DNA from: Omphiscola glabra | Taxonomy: Eukaryota > Mollusca > Gastropoda > Lymnaeidae | Length of the DNA stretch: 64,000 nucleotides | Direction of reading: 5' to 3' | Assembly (NCBI GenBank): GCA_964017045.1 | Contig: OZ024795.1 | Location: 29,240,366 to 29,304,365, forward strand | Part shown: piece by piece, positions 34,355-45,149 of the stretch | How the letters are laid out: each line of letters starts with the position of its first letter | How positions within the stretch are numbered: the first letter of the stretch is position 1 | Notes under the pieces: model-generated | Seen by the model: only the letters and a program-made list of their open reading frames with translations | Database searches by the model: none | Told to the model about the DNA's origin: nothing | Position numbers and translations under genes: made by a program

Positions 34355-35705
34355 GGTACCATCACTAAGTTCAATGATGTACATGTCACCATCACTATGT
34401 GTCAATGATGTACATGTCACCATCACTATGTGTCAATGATGTACAAGTCACCATCACTATGTATCAATGATGTACATGTCACGATCACTATGTGTCAATG
34501 ATGTACATGTCACCATCACTATGTATCAATGATGTACATGTCACCATCACTATGTGTCAATGATGTACATGTCACCATCACTATGTATCAATGATGTACA
34601 TGTCAACATCACTATGTGTCAATGATGTACATGTCACCATCACTATGTGTCAATGATGTACATGTCACCATCACTATGTATCAATGATGTACATGTCAAC
34701 ATCACTATGTGTCAATGATGTACATGTCAACATCACTATGTATCAATGATGTACATGTCAACATCACTATGTATCAATGATGTACATGTCACCATCACTA
34801 TGTGTCAATGATGTACATGTCACCATCACTATGTGTCAATGATGTACATGTCAACATCACTATGTATCAATGATGTACATGTCACCATCACTATGTGTCA
34901 ATGATGTACATGTCACCATCACTATGTGTCAATGATGTACATGTCAACATCACTATGTGTCAATGATGTACATGTCACCATCACTATGTGTCAATGATGT
35001 ACATGTCACCATCACTATGTATCAATGATGTACATGTCACCATCACTATGTGTCAATGATGTACATGTCACCATCACTATGTGTCAATGATGTACATGTC
35101 ACCATCACTATGTATCAATGATGTACATGTCAACATCACTATGTGTCAATGATGTACATGTCACCATCACTATGTGTCAATGATGTACATGTCAACATCA
35201 CTATGTATCAATGATGTACATGTCAACATCACTATGTGTCAATGATGTACATGTCAACATCACTATGTATCAATGATGTACATGTCAACATCACTATGTG
35301 TCAATGATGTACATGTCAACATCACTATGTGTCAATGATGTACATGTCACCATCACTATGTGTCAATGATGTACATGTCACCATCACTATGTGTCAATGA
35401 TGTACATGTCACCATCACTATGTATCAATGATGTACATGTCAACATCACTATGTGTCAATGATGTACATGTCACCATCACTATGTGTCAATGATGTACAT
35501 GTCAACATCACTATGTATCAATGATGTACATGTCAACATCACTATGTGTCAATGATGTACATGTCACCATCACTATGTATCAATGATGTACATGTCACCA
35601 TCACTATGTATCAATGATGTACATGTCACCATCACTATGTATCAATGATGTACATGTCACCATCACTATGTATCAATGATGTACATGTCACCATCACTAA
35701 GTTCA
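34355..35705. repeat. Minisatellite, 31-bp unit, about 43 copies
   Basis: Unit caatgatgtacatgtcacca plus tcactatgtgt. Only two sites vary in most copies (cacc/caac and tgtgtca/tgtatca), giving a four-state pattern along the array. The ends share the variant atcactaagttcaatga. Confidence 0.97.
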
Positions 35706-35780
35706 ATGACAGAAGTCCTTAACAGAAAGCAAGAAGCAGCGGCCTGACATGTTAGGGTCTACACTTATTTAGAGTTAATT
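35706..35780. other. Short spacer
   Basis: Nothing recognised. Confidence 0.5.
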
Positions 35781-35950
35781 CATCGCATACAAACACACAC
35801 ACTCAAACATCGCATACAAACACACACACTCAAACATCGCATACAAACACACACACTCAAACATCGCATACAAACACACACACTCAAACATCGCATACAA
35901 ACACACACACTCAAACATCGCATACAAACACATACACTCAAACATCGCGT
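35781..35950. repeat. Minisatellite, 27-bp unit, 6 copies
   Basis: Unit catcgcatacaaacacacac plus actcaaa. Almost no variation, so probably recent expansion. Minus frames (FECVCLYAM) are read-through. Confidence 0.95.
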
Positions 35951-36377
35951 GCATCCAAGAACGCCACACACAGCCGCACACCAAACATTTACAATGCCCA
36001 CACCTACACACTCTTAAACACCACGCACGCACTCGCTCATGCCCGTGGTGTTAACGTCTAGCTTAGAATACTCTGGAATATTTGAGAATTCCATGGACAT
36101 CTTTCAGAAGACAGCGTGTACAGATATTTAGAATTGAACACACCATCTCATAACAATGGAACATCCCACTCCATTCCGACCTCCCCAACATTTCCTCCTG
36201 TATCCAGCGCTGCTATCTGCCATGCGGAGTGCTACGTCTACAGGTGCACGTTGAGGAGATCTGAATCAGACGTTACGGTCTCGGACAGTCCCAGGCATGA
36301 CTGACGCCGACAGGTGTACTGCAGGTTTTTATAGCTTAACGGTAGAGTCACTTTGTTTTATGTGCTACTAAAAAGTT
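35951..36377. other. Complex intronic block
   Basis: Holds a plus-strand frame (36116-36304) with SSAAICHAECYVYRC, not recognised and without clear splice boundaries. Otherwise unassigned. Confidence 0.3.
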
Positions 36378-36625
36378 TGAGAAGAGGCGACACGCAGACG
36401 ATCATCTCTTTCTCTCAGTTCTGTTATATTTGAACGGGGTACGTGATTTTTTTACCCAAGAGTGTACGCCCATGTACATGTACACATAGAGACGAGGAGT
36501 GAAGCAGACAATCATCTATCTCTCAGTTCTGATAAACCAGAACGAGGGTACATGAGTTTTTACCCAAGAGTGTACGCCCATGTACATGTACACACAGAGA
36601 CGAGGAGTCAAGGAGACGATAATCT
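36378..36625. repeat. About 115-bp tandem duplication, 2-2.5 copies
   Basis: tacccaagagtgtacgccca and catgtacatgtacaca recur at about 36454 and 36561, each followed by gagacgaggagt and a ctctcagt/ctctcggt tail. A third, more diverged copy starts upstream (gaggcgacacgcagacgatc). Confidence 0.88.
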
Positions 36626-36802
36626 CTCTCGGTTTATTATTCCCTACTGGCGGACTTGGGACGGAGGGTTTCGCATAACGACACCGGTCCATGTAGCATC
36701 TCTTTGAGAAGCACTGTTACAACACCAGAACTATATTATTATGCTAAGTAAAAAAAAAATCCTCACAAATTAGGTTTTTTGGATAATTTGGATATCATGC
36801 AG

Positions 36803-37167
36803 GAGTGGCAATATACAGTGCATATTAACAATTATATATGGAGTGGCAATATACAGTGCATATTAACAATTATATATGGAGTGGCAATATACAGTGCATA
36901 TTAACAATTATATATGGGGTGGCAATATACAGTGCATATTAACAATTATATATGGGGTGGTAATATACAGTGCATATTAACAATTATATATGGGGTGGCA
37001 ATATACAGTTCATATTAACAATTATATATGGAGTGGCAATATACAGTGCATATTAACAATTATATATGGGGTGGCAATATACAGTGCATATTAACAATTA
37101 TATATGGGGTGGCAATATACAGTGCATATTAACAATTATATATGGGGTGGCAATATACAGTGCATAT
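36803..37167. repeat. 38-bp satellite, left part (about 9.6 copies)
   Basis: Unit gagtggcaatatacagtgca plus tattaacaattatatatg. It stops in mid-unit at 37167 where the LTR is inserted and resumes in register at 37764. Confidence 0.97.
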
Positions 37168-37759
37168 TGTTATGAAGGATGACTTGTTCTTAGCACACCT
37201 ATCTCGCGTCCCACGTGCATGACCCCTCGTGAACTCTCGTGACCGCCTTTGAAGTGTGGCTAGAAAAACCTTATTTATTCTAGTCAGGAGAACTGTCGAA
37301 AATTATAGAATATTCTGGATAAAACGGGAAGGCAAAACAATGCTTTAGACGGTTCTAGACATTAGTAGGAAATGCCTATAAAAAGGGCTGACCGATAGAG
37401 AGAGAGAGAGAGATTTTCTTTTCCTTGATTACGAGGCATGCTATGTGTCATTATACTTTGTTGTGTGTAGAGATTTTTATTTCCTCGTACAATTTTGTGC
37501 TCATTGTATTTTTACATACAGTACCGGTACCAGCAAATCTGTAAGTTTATAATTTTAATAATATTTCTCTTGCTGTTATTATTTAATTGAAGTTCACAAA
37601 TTAAAAAGTTATTAATTGTAATTAGCTCTGGCCTTAATTGTCGTTTTATTTGTTATTATTTTTAACCTTTGGTATCGTCCTTTATTATGGACTGTTTTTA
37701 GAACGAGCCCTAGACAAAACAACAGAGATTAAATTCTCCATCTATAACGGTCCGTAATA
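37168..37759 (+). mobile_element. Solo LTR-like insertion (about 592 bp)
   Basis: Starts tgttatgaaggatgacttg and ends aacggtccgtaata, so the termini are roughly inverted (TGTTA/TAATA, a canonical TG...CA with one change). The flanking satellite sequence atat is duplicated (37164-37167 and 37760-37763), and removing the insert restores the 38-bp unit exactly. A TATAAAAAG box lies at 37377, followed by (GA)n at 37397-37412, as in an LTR promoter. No internal retroelement sequence is present, so a solo LTR formed by recombination is the best reading. Orientation is from the TATA box. Confidence 0.8.
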
Positions 37760-37763
37760 ATAT

Positions 37764-37880
37764 TAACAATTATATATGGAGTGGCAATATACAGTGCATA
37801 TTAACAATTATATATGGGGTGGCAATATACAGTGCATATTAACAATTATATATGGGGTGGTAATACACAGTGCATATAAA
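37764..37880. repeat. 38-bp satellite, right part (about 3 copies)
   Basis: Continuation of the array interrupted by the LTR, with the same unit and a final diverged copy (taatacacagtgcatataaa). Confidence 0.95.
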
Positions 37881-38017
37881 CCATTCTATGACACAGAGAA
37901 TTTAAAAAATTAAATACCCAACATATTATTATATCTTTTAAATGTGCAAACTTGAACACAATCTGAGTTGGTGCCCCAAAACATTTGTGATAATTTGTGA
38001 TGAATATAGTTCAGTAC

Positions 38018-38410
38018 CCGTTGTGATAACTATGTGACAGTCGAGTAACAGTTGTGATAACCATAGGACAGCCCAGAAACAGTTGTGATAACTATAGGAA
38101 AGCCCAGAAACAGTTGTGCTAACTAGTCTACAGGACTGCTGCCATGTAAGAAAGATGTCCAATAACAGTTGTGATAACTAGTCTATAGGACTGCTGCCAT
38201 GTAAGAAAGATGTCCAATAACAGTTGTGATAACTAGTCTATAGGACTGTTGCCATGTAAGAAAGATGTCCAATAACAGTTGTGATAACTAGTCTATAGGA
38301 CTGCTGCCATGTAAGAAAGATGTCCAATAACAGTTGTGATAACTAGTCTATAGGACTGCTGTCATGTAAGAAAGATGTCCAATAACAGTTGTGATAACTA
38401 TAGGACAGTT
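38018..38410. repeat. Minisatellite, 55-bp unit, about 5 copies, with shorter related units
   Basis: Unit cagttgtgataactagtcta, then taggactgctgccatgtaag, then aaagatgtccaataa. Starts at 38111, 38166 and 38221 and onward. The left part (38018-38105) consists of shorter cagttgtgataac(t/c)ata units. Confidence 0.94.
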
Positions 38411-38474
38411 CAATAGAAGTAGTGATAACGATTTGACAGTCCAGTAGCCGTTGTGATAACCGTGTGGCAACTGG

Positions 38475-38785
38475 CTTGCAACAGAGATGCCAAGAAACAG
38501 ATGCTATAGTTATGTGACAACTGCCTTGTCACAAAGATGCCAAGAAACAGTTTCTATAATTATGTGACAACTGCCCTGTCACAAAGATGCCAAGAAACAG
38601 TTGCTATAATTATGTGACAACTGCCTTGTCATAAAGGTGCCAAGAAACAGTTGCTATAATTATGTAACAACTGCCTTGTCACAAAGATGCCAAGAAACAG
38701 TTTCTATAATATGTGACAACTGCCCTGTCACAAAGATGCCAAGAAACAGTTGTTATAATTATGTGACAACTGCCCTGTCACAAAT
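38475..38785. repeat. Minisatellite, 50-bp unit, about 6 copies
   Basis: Unit acaaagatgccaagaaacag, then ttgctataattatgtgacaa, then ctgccttgtc. It shares aacagttg(t/c)(g/t)ataa with the 55-bp array next to it, so the two probably have a common origin. Confidence 0.93.
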
Positions 38786-39431
38786 ATACCATCCCAGATA
38801 TCGATGCCCCATGACCACTAAAGAAAACAATTCCCCCCTTCCCCCCTGATTGGTGACTATCATTTAATTCAATCGTGCAATTCATTTGTGTGATGGACCC
38901 GCGCCTGTCACAACAACGGGCGCCGCCTCCGACCAACCACATCGGACAAGACCATAATTGACCGTGTCTCGATTTCAACCGATCGCCGGCAACGTCAGGA
39001 GTCACGTGGCACCATTAAAACTCAAAACACGAAGACGAGCTGCATTCTCGACGTTGCATCTGTCACTGTCAAAGTTGTGTGTTACTGTGACAGGGCGAAG
39101 TCAGATAAGACGACGAACAAAGAGCGGGCGACTCCTAAATCAGAGTTAGTACATTAATGGTTGTGATTGGGAGTTGTCGGTCAGAATTGGAAACGAAATC
39201 ACGACTCGGGATGTGAAGTCAGGCAATGAGACCCTTTACACGGACAACAGTCTCCAGGTTGGGTTTCTCTCTAGATAATATGTATTATACGACCACTTAA
39301 AGATTGGTCTATGTTTCAGCTTAATACATTTTTTTTTGAAAGAAAGAGAATACCTGGTATGCTTTTATGTCATCTTGTCCGCAGAGACAACTTAATTATT
39401 GAATAACAAAAACAACTGTCTACAGTTACAC
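38786..39431. other. Complex intronic block (38860-39140)
   Basis: Balanced sequence with ctgtcactgtcaaag and gtgactgtgacagg-like motifs (TGTCA homeodomain-type half-sites) and gaccataattgaccgtg. Open frames (38958-39149) lack motifs. Candidate conserved non-coding element. Confidence 0.3.
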
Positions 39432-39626
39432 CAGCAGTTCTCAACCTGTGGGTCGCGACCCCTTTGGGGTCGCACGACCTTTTCCCAGGGGTCGCCTCAG
39501 ACCACCTGAAAACACATATGCTCTATAGTTATGAAATATAACCGAAAATAATTTTGTGGATGGGGGTCGCCACAACACGATGAATTGTATAAAGGGTCGC
39601 GGCCATAGGAAGGTTGAGAACCACTG
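39432..39626 (-). mobile_element. SPIN-type hAT MITE (195 bp)
   Basis: Reads cagcagttctcaacctgtgg at the left end and aggaaggttgagaaccactg at the right, so the element is on the minus strand. A perfect 8-bp TSD, agttacac, lies at 39424-39431 and 39627-39634. The body keeps ggtcgcgacccctttggggt and gggggtcgccacaac. Confidence 0.95.
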
Positions 39627-40977
39627 AGTTACACGCTTTTGTTTGGTCAGAACCCACAATTTGCTTAAGATACAGATTATACTATAGCCATGATGTAGCC
39701 CCATATGTCAGAATAACTCCATATGTATCGGGGCTGTCTATTTCCATCACAGAGTATGGGACTCTCTATTTCCACAACAATCTAATTCTAAAAACTTTTG
39801 GCAACTTTTTGAAAATATTTTTTTAAAAATATATAATAAAAAGAAATAGCAATATCACGTGAGAAAAATTAGGTAATAAACAATAACTGGCCCTAAAAAG
39901 TTAGACTAACTCAAATGCATAACAATTTAGGTATTTGCAAAATAACTTTTTTTTTTTTTTTTTGCTGTCCATAAATTTCATAAACAAACCGTCCACACAA
40001 TCCAGAGGCGTTACCAATTACGTTGGGGGACGTGAGAGAGAGAGAGAGAGAGACATCCCCAAATTCCACCTCAGACGAGTGGCATCGTACAACCGCACGT
40101 GGAGGCCGCAAATCAAAGCATTTCGAAATCTGGCTTCTTAAGCGCCAGGAATAACTGCGGGCTTCACGGCATTGTGTTGTTGCTGAGAGGGGCGGACAAG
40201 GGGGGGGGGTTATAAGGGTTTCCGTGGGGGTCCAAGTGTAACGAAAATACATGACTTTCTGAGACCCACCTTCCCAATTCAAAAAAAAAAAAGGATTTTT
40301 TTAAAGTACAAAAAATGGACTAGGTGTTTTTGGCCTGATTTAAGAGGGAGTAATCTTTGCCATTCATCACTGACACTTGCAAGGAAATAAAACGCTATGA
40401 TCTAAAATAAACGGACTGTCTCTGAACTGTCGGGTCTGAGGCTAACCAACACAGTGAGGGGCATTCACTGGTGCACACAAATAGCCCTTCACTTTATCCG
40501 TCGGCTGTGCTTTGAATTCATCTTCGTTCAGTGATTCCCAAAATGAGCCCAAAATAAAAGTACACAATTTGTCCAACAAATTCTTAAGATTTTTTTTTTT
40601 TTTTAATTTAAAAGCCATCGGAATAAATAGGAATCTTTTAACCGGAAGCAGGTTTGCTTTTGAGTCGAGGAAGTGACCAGAAAATACGTCATCACCTCTT
40701 TAAAAACAGAAACTATTTCATCGGATGCTTTGTACTTTCAATGACACGAACCTTGACAAGGTTGATTCAGGCTGGCTACTCTTAAATAAAGAATGTGTGA
40801 CAATGTACCAATCTCGTCCTAGCTATGGTATCGGGTCGTAGTTTCAACCTATCTTACAATAATAATGTCAATTGCTGCAAGCGATAAGACCAATTATGAA
40901 ACATGGCATAACCAACTAGCATATTTACATTTCTATGGAAAAATAAAGAAATAAATGGGTGGTATGATAACATTGTG
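39627..40977. other. Intronic DNA, nothing recognised
   Basis: Contains (GA)n at 40031-40051, a T run near 39948-39964, a G run at 40201-40209 and a poly(A/T) tract near 40590-40605. Small complex block 40055-40150. No exon found. Confidence 0.4.
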
Positions 40978-41645
40978 GTGGGTGAGGTGGCCCAGTGGTG
41001 GATCTGAGGTGACCATGCAGTGGAGGTGAGAGTAGTGCGTTGGCGGTCAAGGTGGCCCTGTGGTGGATCTGAGGTGACCATGTAGTGGAGGTGAGAGTAG
41101 TGCGTTGGGGGTCAAGGTGGCCCTGTGGTGGATCTGAGGTGACCATGCAGTGGAGGTGAGAGTAGTTCGTTGGAAGTCAAGGTGGCCCTGTGGTGGATCT
41201 GAGGTGACCATGCAGTGGAGGTGAGAGTAGTGCGTTGGCAGTCAAGGTGGCCCTGTGGTGGATCTGAGGTGACCACGTAGTGGAGGTGAGAGTAGTGCGT
41301 TGGGGGTCAAGGTGGCCATGTGGTGGATCTGAGGTGACCATGCAGTGGAGGTGAGAGTAGTTCATTGGAAGTCAAGGTGGCCCTGTGGTGGATCTGAGGT
41401 GACCATGCAGTGGAGGTGAGAGTAGTTCGTTGGCAGTCAAGGCGGCCCTGTGGTGGATCTGAGGTGGCCATGTAGTGGAGGTGAGAGTAGTGCGTTGGTA
41501 GTCAAGGTGGCCCTGTGGTGGATCTGAGGTGGCCATGTAGTGGAGGTGAGAGTAGTGCGTTGGCAGTCAAGGTGGCCCTGTGGTGGATCTGAGGTGACCA
41601 TGTAGTGGAGATGAGAGAAGTGCTTTGACAATCAAGGTGACCATG
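40978..41645. repeat. Minisatellite, 65-bp unit, about 10 copies
   Basis: Unit gatctgaggtgaccatgcag, then tggaggtgagagtagtgcgt, then tggcggtcaaggtggccctg. Starts at 41001, 41066 and onward. Copy variants (gtagtg/gcagtg, ttcgttggaag/tgcgttgg) recur in pairs. Minus-strand frames are read-through. Confidence 0.96.
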
Positions 41646-41704
41646 TGGTGAAGGGCGGGGGTACTTAAATAAGTAAGCGGTAGCAGTAAAGTTAGGGGCC
41701 ACTT

Positions 41705-42025
41705 ATCCATGTTATCCAAGTGTCCAATTCCTTCCAGATCTATGTTATCCAAGTGTATACTTCCTTCAAGATCCATGTTTTTCAAGTGTCCACTTCCTTT
41801 TAAATCTATGTTAAACAAGTGTCCAGTTCCTTCCAGATCCATGTTATCCAATTGTATACTTCCTTCCAGATCCATGTTATCCAATTGTATACTTCCTTCC
41901 AGATCCATGTTATTCAAGTGTCCACTGCCTTCCAGATCCATATTAGCCATGTGTCCACTTCCTTCCAGATCCATGTTATTCAAGTGTCCACTGCCTTCCA
42001 GATCCATGTTATCCATGTGTCCACT
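41705..42025. repeat. Minisatellite, 30-bp unit, about 11 copies
   Basis: Unit ccttccagatccatgttatc plus caagtgtcca. Open frames on both strands result from the period being a multiple of 3. Confidence 0.95.
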
Positions 42026-42474
42026 CAGTGAAAAGTTCATTCTACAACAATATGTTCAAACTGTGGAAGTTGTTCAAGAATGTGTTTACGCCAGACCTTT
42101 CTTCCTGCATGACCTTCATTTTGACCCCGGACCCCGTCTCTCAAACGGCTAACAATCCAGTGCAGCCCACATTAAGTGAAAGGCATTCCACCCTGTGATC
42201 GGACGTCCAGATTGCTCGACAAGAACTTTTTGGTCTAGTTTCCCCGAGAGACTCTTGACGTGACCCTCCCTGGCACCACTTGGCATGGGGTGGTTTTTTT
42301 GGTTGTTTTTATTTTGTTTGTCAGACCACACACTTGGCATGAAATTTGTACCTTAATCGTCAGAGATGACAATTTTATGTGATGATATCTTGATGGTGGG
42401 ACCAGGGGGCTCAGTGGGTCACGGAAGTATACATTCCTGGCTCCAGTCCTTAGATGGACAACATCGCATAGTTA
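42026..42474. other. Complex intronic block
   Basis: 42100-42290 is non-repetitive with balanced composition (acattaagtgaaaggcattc includes an NK2-like TTAAGTG). No coding evidence. Confidence 0.3.
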
Positions 42475-42610
42475 AGACTTGACTTCTTTAGGACCAGAAC
42501 ATATTTTGACTTCAGTAGGACCAGGAAATATCTTGAATTGAGTAGGACCAGGAAATATCTTGACTTCAGTAGGACCAGGACATATCTTGACTTCAGTAGG
42601 ACGTCGGGGG
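42475..42610. repeat. Minisatellite, 27-bp unit, about 5 copies
   Basis: Unit gacttcagtaggaccaggaa plus atatctt. Slightly diverged first copy. Confidence 0.92.
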
Positions 42611-42832
42611 CCTCCATGCCACAGAGTGTCGTGTTGATAGCTAGGCATTTTTTTTTGATGTCGGGAGAAAAGCTTTTGTCCACTTTGAACTTTTTCTGAA
42701 AATTTGAGAAGCACAAAAAAAAAAAAAAAAAAAAAAAAAAGGGGGAGATAAACCAACGTATTCAGTGAGAACGTAATTGTGTATAGTTGATGTTCACGTG
42801 TGCCTGCGTATGTTTGGACCCGTTTGTTGAAC
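42611..42832. other. Spacer with a 26-base poly(A)
   Basis: A run of about 26 A lies at 42715-42740, followed by ggggg. Possibly the 3' tail of a retroposed sequence, but no element body is recognised. Confidence 0.35.
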
Positions 42833-43150
42833 GGATTCGTCCACATTTAGAGAACGGATTCGTCCACATTTAGAGAACGGATTCGTCCACATTTATAGAA
42901 TGGATTCGTCCACATTTATAGAATGGATTCGTCCACATTTAGAGAACGGATTCGTCCACATTTAGAGAACGGATTCGTCCACATTTATAGAATGGATTCG
43001 CCCACATTTATAGAATGGATTCGTCCACATTTAGAGAACGGATTCGTCCACATTTAGAGAAAGGATTCGTCCACATTTATAGAATGGATTCGTCCACATT
43101 TATAGAATGGATTCGTCCACATTTATAGAATGGATTCGTCCGTTATGCGA
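42833..43150. repeat. Minisatellite, 23-bp unit, about 13 copies
   Basis: Unit ggattcgtccacatttagag plus aac. Two alternatives (agagaac/atagaat) occur in alternating pairs. Confidence 0.95.
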
Positions 43151-43235
43151 AGGGAATTATCACTCAGCACAATAAGTCACACGAAAAATGTCGCTTAGAC
43201 CAAAGCATAATTTCTAATTTGACACAAGCCAATTT

Positions 43236-43495
43236 GAACAACCATCTTGCTGTGTGATCAGACAGTCAAAGAGCGACCATCTTGCTGAGTGATCAGACAG
43301 TCAAAGAGCGACCATCTTGCTGAGTGATCAGACAGTCAAAGAGCGACCATCTTGCTGAGTGATCAGACAGTCAAAGAGCGTCCATCTTGCTGAGTGGTCA
43401 GACAGTCAAAGAGCGACCATCTTGCTGAGTGGTCAGACAGTCAAAGAGCGACCATCTTGCTGAGTGGTCAGACAGTCAAAGAGCGGCCATCTTGA
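43236..43495. repeat. Minisatellite, 35-bp unit, 7 copies
   Basis: Unit gagcgaccatcttgctgagt plus gatcagacagtcaaa. Almost invariant apart from gatc/ggtc. Confidence 0.95.
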
Positions 43496-44329
43496 TTACG
43501 ATTTAAAAAAAAAAAAATTAACAAGAAAGCATCAGCAATCTTTCATAATCATTTATTTAAAAAGTTAATCACTTAATCTATGTCAAGACGCGTGGATGAA
43601 TATCCCACGGCAGTATAAACACAAACATGCGTTGTTGGTTTTTCTTGGCAAGTCCCCCAACATTGAGGTCAGCCAGTATTTAAACGTCATAAACAGCTGC
43701 GGTATTATAACGGAAAGTCCCGATAACCATCTTTCCCATTTTCTCCCAGTCTAGCAGGAGACCCCACACCTACCGGGAGTCTGAGTGAATTGGGAAGCTT
43801 CAGTCCTTGAGACTCGGGCGTGGCAGCCCGACACAACCTGGTACAACCCGTCCGTGGATTTCAACAACCCTCATATCCAGCCGTCTCAAAGCAGTGTTGT
43901 TAATAGATCCGTTTATAAATTAACGTGTGTATCTGTTCTGTCGGGATATTGTTTTTATTGATTAGTGTAAAATTAATCATTTTAAGGGATGGATAAATAG
44001 ATGGCCATGACTTTAGACTTTAAACAGGCGTTTGTTACAGGTGTTTGTTACAGATATTTGTTACAGGTGATTGCTACAGGTGTTTATAATTGAACATTTC
44101 TGTCTCTCGCCCATGCGCTGGACATCAAAGTGTTAACTACATCTACGTATTAATTAAATTAGTGACATCTAAATCTTAGTATTTACTTGTTAGCTCTAAA
44201 TAACTCAGAGCGAAAGAGAAGGACAACTTTGCCCATAAAAATGTCACAGCCACCCACAAGCTCGGACGGCTTCACCTACACAGAACGATCTAAGAGTAAT
44301 TCAATAACAAAAAACTAGTTTGTTGTTTC
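43496..44329. other. Intronic DNA with complex block 43650-43900
   Basis: The block includes gtcagccagtatttaaacgt and tctagcaggagaccccacac. A few ttgttacaggt repeats lie at 44030-44080. No exon recognised. Confidence 0.35.
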
Positions 44330-44640
44330 AAAAAGAGAAAAGTGGGAGAATGTTTCTGTCACGAGCCGACGTCTACACAGAGGATGCCGAGCACCAACAA
44401 CAAACCACGAGGCTGTGGCGAGGATGATTGGTTATCTAATCAAACCTCTGCTATCCGCACTCCTCCAGATAATCTCTTTAGATGTTCTCTGGGAGCTTCG
44501 AGTGGACGTTTCCTTATCTCAAGTGTACACAAAACCATTGCCGCCGAAGCAACGGAGCCATTCGCGTCCCCGGCAGAATGCTAAGATGCCCCGGACGCCG
44601 CCTTTGTGCTGCTGTTTTCATGCGAGCAACACAAGAATTT
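44330..44640. promoter_or_regulatory. Candidate regulatory block with three GATA motifs
   Basis: Within 90 bases there are TTATCT at 44432-44437, AGATAA at 44467-44472 and TTATCT at 44514-44519, all matches to WGATAR, plus attgg (CCAAT reversed) at 44427. The sequence is complex and lies between repeat-rich stretches. Enhancer function is only inferred. Short open frames here lack splice support. Confidence 0.3.
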
Positions 44641-45149
44641 CGTTAAAGTGAACAAATGAAAGTTTCGATATTTGTACGTATTTTCTGACAAACTGTATGG
44701 CAGTAATGTGGCCTTGGTTCTGTTTAAACAACAAACTCCAACACAAAAAAAAAAACCAACTACAACAAAACAAAAAAACCCACACAAAGAGGCTATCATA
44801 ACATAGACCAATTATATTTTTTGTGGAAGGTTTCACACAGAGCAATAAAATTTTTGACATATTGTATTCTATGCAGCAAAATGGATACAACTATCAGGGG
44901 AGCAAAAGCTTGAAAAGGTCTTCCTGTACCCGCGCCCCTGTTGGCTACGCCGCTGAGTACAGAGGTAACAGTAAAGTCATTATTTTCCTACATGCAGTGA
45001 TGGTTCGGGATTAGGATAAAAAAAAGGGCTACTCAGAGGATGAACAGGGAAACTGCTCTCAGAGATTTCACCTCGTGTAAGATTGAGACTTTGGACAAAT
45101 GTGGGAACATGATACAGCTAAATGCTCATTCACATGTTAGATCTAAGGT
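44641..45149. other. Unique spacer
   Basis: A-rich tracts near 44745-44780. No recognised feature. Confidence 0.5.

Noticed and set aside
42833..43495. Repeat-spacer appearance suggesting CRISPR
   Set aside because: Units are contiguous tandem copies with no unique spacers, and the DNA is clearly eukaryotic.
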